From positions 1-7,835 of the forward strand of contig JAFARW010000007.1 in the NCBI GenBank assembly GCA_019245275.1: a stretch of 7,835 nucleotides of DNA, written 5' to 3'. Shown here in pieces: positions 1 to 6,363 of this stretch (positions are counted from its first letter, which is position 1; every line of letters begins with the position of its first letter). A model generated the notes under the pieces. The model had not been told where the DNA came from. It did no database searches and saw nothing but the letters and a program-made list of their open reading frames with translations. The stretch is from Vulcanimicrobiota bacterium. GTDB taxonomy: Bacteria > Vulcanimicrobiota > Vulcanimicrobiia > Vulcanimicrobiales > Vulcanimicrobiaceae. A program made the translations under genes and the position numbers.

Positions 1-408
1 GTTCCGAGCCTTCGTGCGGTTCAGCGCCGCGCGATTCTTTCGGGTGCGGCGTTGCGGTGGGCGCTGCGAGCGCTAAGCGGACAATATGACATGCGGCTCC
101 GCGGCCTGCTGCGCACGTTTCAGAACAAGGTCTTTTTTCTTTTTCAGGGGCAGCGTTTTCGAACCGCAGGTGACGCGCAGTTGCTCAATGTCGCCGTCGA
201 CCCAGTCGCGCAAGGTCGCGGAATCGCAAGGCGGTTGCTCGATGCCGGAATGAAAACGATGCGTGCGATGCAGATTCCCGAGGTGCGTTTAGAAGTGCGT
301 CCGTGGAATACGCCGGCAGTCGCGCTCTATCGCGGCAGCGGTTGGCGAGAAGCGGGACGCACGCGCGATCTTGACGGTGAATGGATCGTGATGGTTGCCA
401 GCCCCTAG
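1..408 (+). CDS. GNAT-family N-acetyltransferase, 5'-truncated by window edge
   Basis: The reading frame is open from the first base to a TAG at 406-408, so the true start probably lies upstream; internal TTG (52) and ATG (91) codons are possible but have no convincing ribosome binding site. The visible 135 residues hold the C-terminal half of a GNAT fold: beta-4 (LLNVAVDP), the acetyl-CoA pyrophosphate-binding loop QGRGIA (motif A) with its following helix, then EVRPWNTPAVALYRGSGW, the typical beta-5/alpha-4 segment (N-x-x-A-x-x-L-Y-x-x-x-G-F/W). The basic helical stretch before motif A resembles GNAT enzymes with a divergent N-terminal half, not canonical RimI. It should transfer an acetyl group from acetyl-CoA to an amine, but nothing shows the substrate. 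It converges with the cupin gene, with a hairpin between them. Confidence 0.82.
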   Translation, partial: VPSLRAVQRRAILSGAALRWALRALSGQYDMRLRGLLRTFQNKVFFLFQGQRFRTAGDAQLLNVAVDPVAQGRGIARRLLDAGMKTMRAMQIPEVRLEVRPWNTPAVALYRGSGWREAGRTRDLDGEWIVMVASP

Positions 409-437
409 TGTCACGCTGAGCTTTTCGAAGCGGCGCG
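409..437. repeat. Short imperfect hairpin resembling a dispersed intergenic repeat
   Basis: This 30-bp gap between two convergent genes contains CGCTGAGCTTTTCGAAGCG (414-432). It can fold as GCTT / TTCG loop / AAGC (420-431), with further CGC-GCG pairing outside it (414-416 with 433-435). The pattern CTGAGCTT-x-TCGAAG resembles a palindromic repeat seen scattered between genes in many bacterial genomes (from memory, not searched). It lacks a U-tract, so it is a weak candidate as an intrinsic terminator, although it could help end transcription from both sides. Confidence 0.4.
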
Positions 438-438
438 T

Positions 439-921
439 TCACTCCTCGCGATCGTAATAGTCGAGCGGTTCGCTTCGCATCAACTGATATTCCGGTGACT
501 TCACCGCCCACTTGCGGCTATCGGGATAGTAACACGTTTCGCCGATCGGATTATCCGCGACGACAAGGTAGATAAGATCGTCGCGCCCATCGTTTCTAAT
601 TTGATGCGGCTCGCCGGGTTTGAATAAGAATGCGTCGCCTTCTTCGATCGGCGTTGTGCCATCGGAATCGCGGACGGTGCCGGTGCCTAAAATGATCTGA
701 AAGAATTCCCACTGCGCGCTGTGCGAATGGTAAGGGCAGGAGGCGGCGCCGGGCGGAACACGCGCTATTTCGACGTCGAAAGGATGGCGCTTATCCAAGT
801 CCGTCGAGCGCTTATCGCGTCCGAGCGCTTCGGAAATTCGTCGGCCAAATCGCTGAAATTTACCACTCGGCGAGGATTGCGCGACCTCCCAATCGATCTG
901 ACCCGCATTTATCTTTCGCAT
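439..921 (-). CDS. Single-domain cupin protein (cupin_2 type), likely metal-binding
   Basis: The product is 160 residues from the ATG at 921. The central beta-barrel carries both cupin motifs. Motif 1 is H65-x-H67-x4-E72-x6-G79 and motif 2 is G95-x6-P102-G103-x2-H106-x3-N110. H65, H67, E72 and H106 are the expected metal ligands. The N-terminal 45 residues and the tail after residue 125 (two Tyr, Pro-Asp-Ser) are not recognised. Stand-alone cupins of this size include isomerases, dioxygenases and small-molecule-binding proteins, so the reaction cannot be named. The frame stays open further upstream to 1008, but those codons run through the tRNA gene on the other strand, so ATG 921 (or TTG 927) is preferred. 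No clear Shine-Dalgarno sequence is visible. It is monocistronic and converges with the first GNAT gene. Confidence 0.85.
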   Translation of the reverse strand: MRKINAGQIDWEVAQSSPSGKFQRFGRRISEALGRDKRSTDLDKRHPFDVEIARVPPGAASCPYHSHSAQWEFFQIILGTGTVRDSDGTTPIEEGDAFLFKPGEPHQIRNDGRDDLIYLVVADNPIGETCYYPDSRKWAVKSPEYQLMRSEPLDYYDREE

Positions 922-965
922 CCACAAGGGGTACGCCGCGGCTGCTCGGTAACACTTTGCATTCG

Positions 966-1039
<74 letters not shown>

Positions 1040-1050
1040 TTTTTTCAGTG

Positions 1051-2004
1051 ATGCGTCAACGATCTGAAGTTGTTGCCCACATTGCGATTTTCACATCGCT
1101 TGCGTTTCTTTTTGCGGGGTGCGGTGGCCCTAGCGGCTACAACGCAGGGATGTCAGGACCGCCCCCGCCAGGTCCGGGTGTGATGCAGCATGCATACGTC
1201 ACGCAAAACACACCGCAGCAAACCAACGTGCTGATCTACAATGTTCCGCTCACGGCGTCCGCGCAGCCGATTGCGACGCTCACGGTTTCCAAGGTCGGTA
1301 CTTCAAGTAGCGCGGACTGTGCTGGCGCCGGTGCGCTATTCGTTATGGATGGCAGCGGTTCGACCTACGCCTACACACTGCCGATCACATCGTCGCCGCA
1401 GCCCTCTTTTACGTTAGCAAATAACGGCGTGGCTTGTGCTTTAGACGCGAGCGGGAACTTGTATGTAACCGCAGTGGAAGGCAACGGAATGTTTTCTACC
1501 GACACGTTCGAGGTCTACGCGGCACCGGTTAACGCGAGCTCCTCCGCGACAGAAATAATCCAGGATCCCGCAACCGCACTTCCGTGGATGGGCGTAACCA
1601 CAGATCCGACCGGCGACGCGTTTATGGACGGTCCAAATTCGAGGATCACCGAGTTCAGCTCACGCGCTTCAGGAAACAAACAGCTCGCATCCTTTGGCCC
1701 CGCCCAAGGCTCCTTCGGCATGGCAGCCGGACCCGACGGCAATTTATACGTTGCGTTCTCTCTCAGCGGTGAAAGTGAAATAGATGTCTACAATCCGAAC
1801 TCTGGCCTTAAAACAAAGACAATAGCCATAGAGAAGGGCTTATTTCCACTGTATATCGCCTTTGACGCCAGTAGCAACATGGTCGTGACCGCTCAGGCGA
1901 CCGCTAGCCAATCAACGTTGCTCGTGTTGGCGCCGCCATATACCGCGGTCACCGCCACGATACCAGCACCCAGCGGTATTTCTGGAATCGCTATCGGCCA
2001 ATAA
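1051..2004 (+). CDS. Lipoprotein with NHL/beta-propeller-like repeats
   Basis: The product is 317 residues with a lipoprotein signal: a basic start (MRQR), a hydrophobic core at residues 7-21 and a lipobox FAGC with the lipidation cysteine at C24. A Gly/Pro-rich linker (25-44) follows. The rest carries degenerate propeller-like strands with the recurring pattern D-x-x-G-N-L-Y-V: ALDASGNLYVT (130-140), GVTTDPTGDAFM (181-192), AAGPDGNLYVA (225-235) and IAFDASSNMVVT (269-280). It is probably a membrane-anchored protein acting outside the cytoplasm, perhaps in binding; no catalytic residue can be named. The start is fixed by the signal peptide; the frame continues upstream only through the tRNA. 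ATG 1051 (or GTG 1048) is 11 nt after the tRNA and has no Shine-Dalgarno, so translation is leaderless or starts on a processed transcript. It converges with the second GNAT gene, 2 bp apart. Confidence 0.8.
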   Translation: MRQRSEVVAHIAIFTSLAFLFAGCGGPSGYNAGMSGPPPPGPGVMQHAYVTQNTPQQTNVLIYNVPLTASAQPIATLTVSKVGTSSSADCAGAGALFVMDGSGSTYAYTLPITSSPQPSFTLANNGVACALDASGNLYVTAVEGNGMFSTDTFEVYAAPVNASSSATEIIQDPATALPWMGVTTDPTGDAFMDGPNSRITEFSSRASGNKQLASFGPAQGSFGMAAGPDGNLYVAFSLSGESEIDVYNPNSGLKTKTIAIEKGLFPLYIAFDASSNMVVTAQATASQSTLLVLAPPYTAVTATIPAPSGISGIAIGQ

Positions 2005-2006
2005 AA

Positions 2007-2513
2007 TCATTTCAATGTGAGCTCATACCGATGCATGACTTTTCCGTAATCATCGAGCTGCTGATCCGCTGTTTTACTGAAGCCTAGATATTCATAGAGG
2101 CGCATCCCGCGCGTATTCCAGCCATTGACCCACAATTGAACGCGGCGGTATTTGCGGAGCGATGCCTCTCGAAGTGCTTTCGCTAGCAGCGCTTGCGCGA
2201 TTCCACGTCCCCAGAAGGCCGGTTTGACGGCGACCGTGCTGATGTGGCCTAGTCCTTCGATGGGAGCACCTTTGCGCAACTTGTCGCACGCTTGTGCTAA
2301 CATCGTTACGCCGACAATCTCGTCGTCGCGAACGGCAAAGAACAACGCCGTCGACTCTAGCGATAGGCGGTGTTTGATTCGCCCGAGCGTCGCGGCCGAG
2401 CCCGGCCCGCGACCGGCGGCGATACACGCTTCAGACCAGATCGTCCACGCAGCATCAAGCTCGGAGGCTGCCCCGCCTCGAATTATGAGCTCGTCGTCTT
2501 GCAGTTTTGTCAC
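2007..2513 (-). CDS. GNAT-family N-acetyltransferase
   Basis: A complete 168-residue GNAT domain. Residues 8-75 form the N-terminal part, including the FFAVRDDEIVGVTML strands. Motif A is STVAVKPAFWGRGIAQALL (92-110), with the acetyl-CoA loop at W101-G-R-G-I-A. Motif B is VQLWVNGWNTRGMRLYEYLGF (125-145), with the usual N-x-x-x-x-x-L-Y-x-x-x-G-F signature. It should acetylate an amine using acetyl-CoA; the acceptor is unknown. The start is GTG at 2513. No better start exists before the conserved part, and the ribosome binding site is weak. The gene diverges from the small membrane protein with only 23 bp between start codons, so its promoter must lie inside the neighbour or be very compact. 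Confidence 0.9.
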   Translation of the reverse strand: MTKLQDDELIIRGGAASELDAAWTIWSEACIAAGRGPGSAATLGRIKHRLSLESTALFFAVRDDEIVGVTMLAQACDKLRKGAPIEGLGHISTVAVKPAFWGRGIAQALLAKALREASLRKYRRVQLWVNGWNTRGMRLYEYLGFSKTADQQLDDYGKVMHRYELTLK

Positions 2514-2536
2514 GGATGTAGTAGAGAGTGTACCAA

Positions 2537-2815
2537 ATGACGCTCAGAACCTGGCATGCCGTCATCCTCGGCTTCGTGCTCGTTGCGACGGCGATCAACG
2601 TTATCGTCGTAGCCACGGAACACCGACAGCTTGGTCCGCCGAAAACGCGGGCGTCAGATATCTACGCGCCATATTACGTCGAGCGCAACCAACGAGTGCA
2701 CAGCTTCATCAACCGACGCGGCACGCAGCGCGAGATTTTGATCTTAGGGTTTGGCTTTATCGCCTGGTTTTCGGGTTGGTTCTCCGCAACGCAGAAGGCG
2801 AAAAAAGCGGTTTAA
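2537..2815 (+). CDS. Small two-helix membrane protein of unknown function
   Basis: A 92-residue protein with two hydrophobic segments, about residues 7-26 (AVILGFVLVATAINVIVV) and 67-83 (ILILGFGFIAWFSGWFS). They are separated by a polar loop rich in Arg and Tyr, and the tail is basic (KAKK). No family is recognised. ATG 2537 is preferred over GTG 2528 because AGAGAG at 2523-2528 gives a ribosome binding site with 8-nt spacing to that ATG. Its stop codon overlaps the stop of the pentapeptide-repeat gene on the opposite strand: both TAA codons lie in the palindrome TTAA at 2812-2815. The coherent membrane topology and the start signal support a real gene, but homologues would be needed to be sure. 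Confidence 0.62.
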   Translation: MTLRTWHAVILGFVLVATAINVIVVATEHRQLGPPKTRASDIYAPYYVERNQRVHSFINRRGTQREILILGFGFIAWFSGWFSATQKAKKAV

Positions 2816-3711
2816 AGGGACGCCCCGTCAAGGTTCGCATGCGCGAGATCGCGCAGCATTTGTGGGGATACGATTTCGTCGCAGCGTTCCGTCCTGCCCG
2901 AATCTTGCGTGCAAAGGCGAATCCGGTGCATCGACGCGCCACGCAGGTCTGCACCGTTCAGATCCGTGCAGTCGGTGCGTCCATCCGAGTCCCGGTAACA
3001 CAGGGCCGCGTCATCCAAGACCGCATTCGCAAAATTCGCGTGCCGCGCATCCGAGCCGATGAATCGCGCCTGCGCGAGATGCGCTGATGAAAGGTCGGCG
3101 TCTTCGAAGTTGGCGCCCGCGATGTGCGCTCCGTCGAGATGCGCACCGCGTAGCCGTGCACGCTTAAAATCCGTGCCGGCGAGGTGAGCGCCGCGTAAGT
3201 CGGCGCCATCGAGCACCGCATCGATCAGGTTTGAACCCGCCATGTGGATGTCGCGTAAATCGCGCCCGGCGAGGTTCGCGGCCGCTAGGTCGCAGCCCGC
3301 GCATGAGTTTAAGATCGCGCGCGCGGATGTCGAGTCGAGTTGATCGAGTGCGCCACGCGAGAGATCGATGCCGGCGAAATGCGCGCCTTCAAGGTGCGCG
3401 CCTTGCAAGCGCGCTCCGCGCAGATCGCAGCCCGCTAAGTTCGCGCCTCGCAAATCTGCGCCACGTAGGTCCGTGTCTTGAAAATCGACTCCGGCAAGAT
3501 GCGCGTCGCGCAGGTCGACGTTCTGCAGATTCGCGCGCTTGAAGTCCGTGCCCGCGAAGTGCGCACCACGCAAACTTCTCCCATGCCAATCCACGTTGGC
3601 GAGGTCGCATCCGGTGCAGTTCGAGAGGAGCGGATCGCTGTCGGCGTGCGCGGCCAGCGGGCAGAGGAGAAGCAGGACGGCCGCTGCCGCCAAGCTGGCA
3701 AGAGTTTTCAT
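2812..3711 (-). CDS. Secreted pentapeptide-repeat protein
   Basis: A 299-residue protein. Residues 1-23 are a Sec signal peptide (MKTLAS, then an Ala/Leu core, cleavage after AHA). Residues 36-118 and 141-236 are near-continuous A-(D/N/H)-(L/F)-x-x repeats, a pattern known to form a right-handed quadrilateral beta-helix. The two blocks are split by a non-repeat segment (119-140, LDQLDSTSARAILNS). Each block is preceded by a CxGCDL motif (C32/C35 and C137/C140). The C-terminal part (237-282) has further cysteines (C238, C248, C267, C277) and a return to the repeat (248-262, 289-299). It probably acts in the periplasm or outside the cell. The start has a strong AGGGAG (3723-3718) overlapping the stop codon of the receptor gene 10 bp upstream, so the two genes are cotranscribed. 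The domain mirrors the receptor's C-terminus. Biochemical function is unknown. Confidence 0.9.
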   Translation of the reverse strand: MKTLASLAAAAVLLLLCPLAAHADSDPLLSNCTGCDLANVDWHGRSLRGAHFAGTDFKRANLQNVDLRDAHLAGVDFQDTDLRGADLRGANLAGCDLRGARLQGAHLEGAHFAGIDLSRGALDQLDSTSARAILNSCAGCDLAAANLAGRDLRDIHMAGSNLIDAVLDGADLRGAHLAGTDFKRARLRGAHLDGAHIAGANFEDADLSSAHLAQARFIGSDARHANFANAVLDDAALCYRDSDGRTDCTDLNGADLRGASMHRIRLCTQDSGRTERCDEIVSPQMLRDLAHANLDGASL

Positions 3712-3717
3712 CGGTGA

Positions 3718-3723
3718 CTCCCT
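3718..3723 (-). promoter_or_regulatory. Ribosome binding site of the secreted pentapeptide gene
   Basis: AGGGAG with 6-nt spacing to ATG 3711. It overlaps the TAG stop of the upstream receptor gene (3724-3722), which suggests translation coupled to that gene. Confidence 0.75.
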
Positions 3724-5905
3724 AGCGCATGATCGCGCTTGATAGATCGCTGCCGGTCAGCTCAGCTTCGCTGAGATCGACATTCCTGAGATCCGTGCGG
3801 CTGAAATCACATCCGGTGAAGCGCGTTCCACGCACTCGGGCACCGGCTAGAAGTGAGTGACTGAAGTCCGCCCCTGAGAACGAAGCTCCGGAAAGATCCG
3901 CTCCACGGAAGTCGGCTCTGCTAAAGTCGTCACCGCTGACGCGCACGCCGCGTAAATCCATACTGCGGAAGTCAGCGCCGGCAAAATCACAGCCGGAACA
4001 GCCCGCGAGCCAAACGCGCAGCTGAGCTTGATCGAGCCCGCGCGGCTTTACGCCTTCACAGCCCGAGATGTGTGCGCCCTCGAAGCGCGCGCCGCGAATG
4101 TCCGCGCCGCTCAAGTCGCAGCCGGTCAGATTGGCGCCCGTGAAGTTGGCGTCACGGAGATCCGCACCTTCGAAGTCGACACCCGATAACTGAGCGTGGC
4201 TAAGGTTCGAACCCGCTAAGCGCGCATGCGCGAAGTTGGACCCCGTGAAGTTGCGGCCGCTCAAATCTTTGCCGGACCAATCGACGTTCGTAAGGTCGCA
4301 GCCGCTGCAAAACGGACCGCTGTATGCGGGCTTACTGCAGTGGCAGTAGGGGCTTAGCTGCGCCTTCGTGAGTGAATCGATCGCCGGCGCCACATGGATC
4401 GCCGGAACGTGAACGTGGATGCCGGGGACATCAACGTGCGTCGCCGGGACGTTTACGTGAATCGCGGGCACACTGACGTCGATCGCCGGGACCGATACGG
4501 CAACGCGCTGCGCCAGATGCACGTGCGGATGTGGATTCGGATTCGGGTTCACGTTCGGGTTCGGATTCGGCTTCGGATTCGGTTGTACAACGCGCTGCGT
4601 AGCGCCGTTGCGGACGTAAACGGTACGCGTGTGGTAGATCGTATGCACGACGGTGCGGACGGACGTCTTCGGGGGCGGCTGCGCCGCCGGTCGCAGGTGC
4701 ACGATCGGCCACGCAACGATCGGCAGACGCGCCACGATGCGCTTGGCACCGTGCAACGCTTGCGCGACCGTCGGCGGCTTTGTAATAATCGCGCCTTCCG
4801 GTGTGTAGGCGATGACGGGCGTCACGACGTTCGCGACGACGAAGAGGGCAGCCAACGCGATGAAGACGCTTGCCGGCACCATGTAGCCGACGTTAACACG
4901 AGAGTTGCGATGTTTATTTAGCAGACGCTCGATGCGAACCGAGATGCCTTTACGCGTTGCGAAGACGCCGGGCGCCGCAAGCGCCTGGTGCGGCCACGCC
5001 GTTAACTCCGCCATTTTGTGCAAGCACGTGGCGTAGGGACGAATTTCGCCCGTCAATTCCAGCACCCAATCGTCGCAAGCAACTTCACGTTCGAGATCGA
5101 GTTGCGCGCCGATGAACCGGATGGCCGGATTGAAGAAGAAGATGATCTGGGCGATCCGTTGCAGCGAGTTCGTCCAATCATCTGCGCGGCGAAGATGCGC
5201 AAGCTCGTGCAAACTGATGCGATCGATCTCGCCGGCTGAGAGCTGCTGGAGCAAATGCACCGGCAGCAAAATCATCGAGTCGAAAAGTCCGACCGCGACC
5301 GGAACCTCGATCTTATCGGAGACACAGATGCGGACTTGGCGCGCCGGACCATACGCGGCTTCGACCCAGCGTGCCATTTGGTCACGCAGTTCGAAGGGCA
5401 GTGGCAGTGCTTCGCGTTTCAAGCGCTCGAGGCGATAGAGATCCCAACCGAGCCGCAAAGCGATCAAGAGCGCAACCGCAGCCCAGAGTGCAAACAGCGC
5501 TTCTGCCAGCCAGATCGGCATGCTGAGATGCAGTCGACTTGGCAACCGAATTGCGTTTGACGGCGCGATCGCGGGCGTTACTACAATGGGACCGGTGTTT
5601 GTCGCAATGTGTTGACTGCGCTGAACGGACGCGTGCGCGGCAACCGTACGGGGAACGACCGGCGCAGTGTTTCGAGCAACTTGTGTTTGCGTTGCCGGCC
5701 GCGCCGTAGGATGCCCCTTCGTTAGCGGGACCGTCGTCAGCACCGGCAGCAGAATTGCCGCGATCAGCGTCACGAGCCAACTGAAGTATCGCGTGCTGGC
5801 GTTGACGCGGACGTTGCGCAGCAATGCCCAAACGGCAAGCGCAAGCAGCGCATCTTCCCACAGACTGTTTAGGAAAACAGCGACGGCAATGTGAATCGCG
5901 TTCAC
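3722..5905 (-). CDS. BlaR1-like M56 membrane metalloprotease with pentapeptide-repeat sensor domain
   Basis: 727 residues. Helices lie at about 8-29, 41-62, 130-152 and 342-366. Between helices 3 and 4, facing the cytosol by the positive-inside rule, is the M56 zinc protease: H233-E-L-A-H237, RRADDW (239-244), FFNPAIRF (257-264) and EREVACDDWVLE (272-283), the downstream glutamate/ACDD signature. In BlaR1/MecR1 this domain triggers loss of BlaI/MecI. After helix 4, where those receptors carry a penicillin-binding sensor, this protein has a Pro/Asn/His spacer (442-463), six 7-residue repeats (469-510), a cysteine-rich segment (C521, C523, C533, C536), then pentapeptide repeats 537-615 and 640-725. 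No SxxK/KTG beta-lactam-binding motifs are visible. Start GTG 5905 overlaps the repressor stop by 4 bases (GTGA) and has GAAGGG (5916-5911) 5 nt upstream. The probable role is a receptor for an unknown envelope signal. Confidence 0.93.
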   Translation of the reverse strand: MNAIHIAVAVFLNSLWEDALLALAVWALLRNVRVNASTRYFSWLVTLIAAILLPVLTTVPLTKGHPTARPATQTQVARNTAPVVPRTVAAHASVQRSQHIATNTGPIVVTPAIAPSNAIRLPSRLHLSMPIWLAEALFALWAAVALLIALRLGWDLYRLERLKREALPLPFELRDQMARWVEAAYGPARQVRICVSDKIEVPVAVGLFDSMILLPVHLLQQLSAGEIDRISLHELAHLRRADDWTNSLQRIAQIIFFFNPAIRFIGAQLDLEREVACDDWVLELTGEIRPYATCLHKMAELTAWPHQALAAPGVFATRKGISVRIERLLNKHRNSRVNVGYMVPASVFIALAALFVVANVVTPVIAYTPEGAIITKPPTVAQALHGAKRIVARLPIVAWPIVHLRPAAQPPPKTSVRTVVHTIYHTRTVYVRNGATQRVVQPNPKPNPNPNVNPNPNPHPHVHLAQRVAVSVPAIDVSVPAIHVNVPATHVDVPGIHVHVPAIHVAPAIDSLTKAQLSPYCHCSKPAYSGPFCSGCDLTNVDWSGKDLSGRNFTGSNFAHARLAGSNLSHAQLSGVDFEGADLRDANFTGANLTGCDLSGADIRGARFEGAHISGCEGVKPRGLDQAQLRVWLAGCSGCDFAGADFRSMDLRGVRVSGDDFSRADFRGADLSGASFSGADFSHSLLAGARVRGTRFTGCDFSRTDLRNVDLSEAELTGSDLSSAIMR
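4376..4501 (-). repeat. Tandem 21-bp (7-residue) repeats in the receptor spacer
   Basis: Codons 469-510 of the receptor encode six consecutive 7-residue units with pattern V-x-V-P-(A/G)-(I/T)-(H/D): VSVPAID, VSVPAIH, VNVPATH, VDVPGIH, VHVPAIH and a final shortened VAPAID. The alternating Val pattern suggests an extended or beta-strand stalk, and the repeated His residues could bind metal. The DNA units are similar but not identical, which implies an expanded repeat that has since diverged. Confidence 0.85.
4517..4585 (-). repeat. Asn-Pro-rich low-complexity spacer
   Basis: Receptor residues 441-463 alternate Pro with Asn/Lys/Val/His (NPKPNPNPN, then NPNPNPHPHVH). The plus strand shows a matching run of ATTCGG/GTTCGG hexamers. 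Such a segment should be an extended, rigid, extracytoplasmic stalk, and the simple hexamer DNA is prone to length change. Confidence 0.85.
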
Positions 5906-6285
5906 TCGTGCCCTTCGTACTTCTCGATCAGCTCTTTGAGCCGGCTAAGCTCGGATTTATCGAGCTGTTGATTCTCGACGAGTTTCAGCGCTAACGTCCC
6001 GGCCGAGTTATTGAAGAAGCGGTTCAGCAACTGATCGAGAGCGGTCGTTGAGGCCTCCTCGCGCCGGACTTTCGGTATATAAATGAAGGCGCGCCCCTCT
6101 TCCTCATGGCGGACGAAGCCCTTCTGCTCCAGGATGCGCATCGTCGTGAGGACCGTATTGTAAGCGATCGGCGGCGTTCCAAGCGAGGCGGTCACGTCGC
6201 CCACCGTTGCGCGGCCCTTTCGCCAAAGGACCTCCATGAGTCGCAACTCGGCTTCGGTCAATGTTCGTGATTTTTTACGTGCCAC
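5902..6285 (-). CDS. BlaI/MecI-family transcriptional repressor
   Basis: 127 residues. The N-terminal winged helix-turn-helix spans about 9-72: LTEAELRLMEVLW at the first helix, VGDVTASL, the recognition helix AYNTVLTTMRILEQKGFV (41-58), and the wing EEEGRAFIYIP. The C-terminal helices (76-125, ALDQLLNRFF then LSRLKELIEKYE) match the dimerisation and cleavage region of the family. Family members bind operator dyads as dimers and are inactivated when the partner M56 receptor fires. GTG 6285 is chosen because the family starts near ARKKS-LTEAE and GGGAG (6295-6291) lies 5 nt upstream; a TTG at 6303 is in frame but falls inside the promoter-proximal repeat. It is first in the operon, and its stop overlaps the receptor start. 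It is probably autoregulated through the flanking 18-bp repeats. The cleaved bond cannot be assigned here. Confidence 0.95.
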   Translation of the reverse strand: MARKKSRTLTEAELRLMEVLWRKGRATVGDVTASLGTPPIAYNTVLTTMRILEQKGFVRHEEEGRAFIYIPKVRREEASTTALDQLLNRFFNNSAGTLALKLVENQQLDKSELSRLKELIEKYEGHE

Positions 6286-6300
6286 AGGGTCTCCCAGTAT

Positions 6301-6318
6301 CAACTAATTCCTTAAGAG
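6301..6318 (-). promoter_or_regulatory. Promoter-proximal putative BlaI operator
   Basis: CTCTTAAGGAATTAGTTG on the minus strand. It matches the distal copy at 16 of 18 positions and contains a TAA-N4-TTA dyad core. It lies just downstream of the -10 box and covers the predicted transcription start (about 6313), a position from which a bound repressor would block initiation. Confidence 0.75.
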
Positions 6319-6319
6319 A

Positions 6320-6348
6320 AGTATAGGGCGCAGCCGGGCCGCTGTCAA
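6320..6348 (-). promoter_or_regulatory. Sigma70-type promoter of the repressor-receptor-pentapeptide operon
   Basis: On the minus strand, TTGACA (6348-6343) and TATACT (6325-6320) are separated by exactly 17 bp: a perfect -35 box and a near-perfect -10 box. The predicted start near 6313 gives a leader of about 28 nt to GTG 6285. Such a strong promoter makes sense if it is held off by a repressor. Confidence 0.88.
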
Positions 6349-6363
6349 CTAATTTGTTAAGAG
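6346..6363 (-). promoter_or_regulatory. Promoter-distal putative BlaI operator
   Basis: CTCTTAACAAATTAGTTG on the minus strand, overlapping the first three bases of the -35 TTGACA. It is the same orientation as the proximal copy, displaced by 45 bp (about four helical turns), so two dimers would sit on roughly the same face. It also lies about 46 bp upstream of the msrB start, so msrB could be affected. Confidence 0.75.

Noticed and set aside
1040..1045. Intrinsic terminator after the tRNA
   Set aside because: Only a T6 run is present, with no hairpin other than the tRNA itself, so it was not listed as a separate terminator.
2152..3087. 311-codon plus-strand frame
   Set aside because: It overlaps the GNAT gene antisense, the small membrane protein out of frame, and the pentapeptide gene antisense; no domain or start signal is visible.
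2830..4300. CRISPR-like periodic repeats
   Set aside because: The roughly 15-bp periodicity reflects pentapeptide codons; there are no exact direct repeats with unique spacers and no cas genes.
3722..6285. Beta-lactam resistance regulator (BlaR1/BlaI or MecR1/MecI)
   Set aside because: The repressor and protease core match, but there is no penicillin-binding sensor with SxxK or KTG and no beta-lactamase or PBP2a gene in the window.
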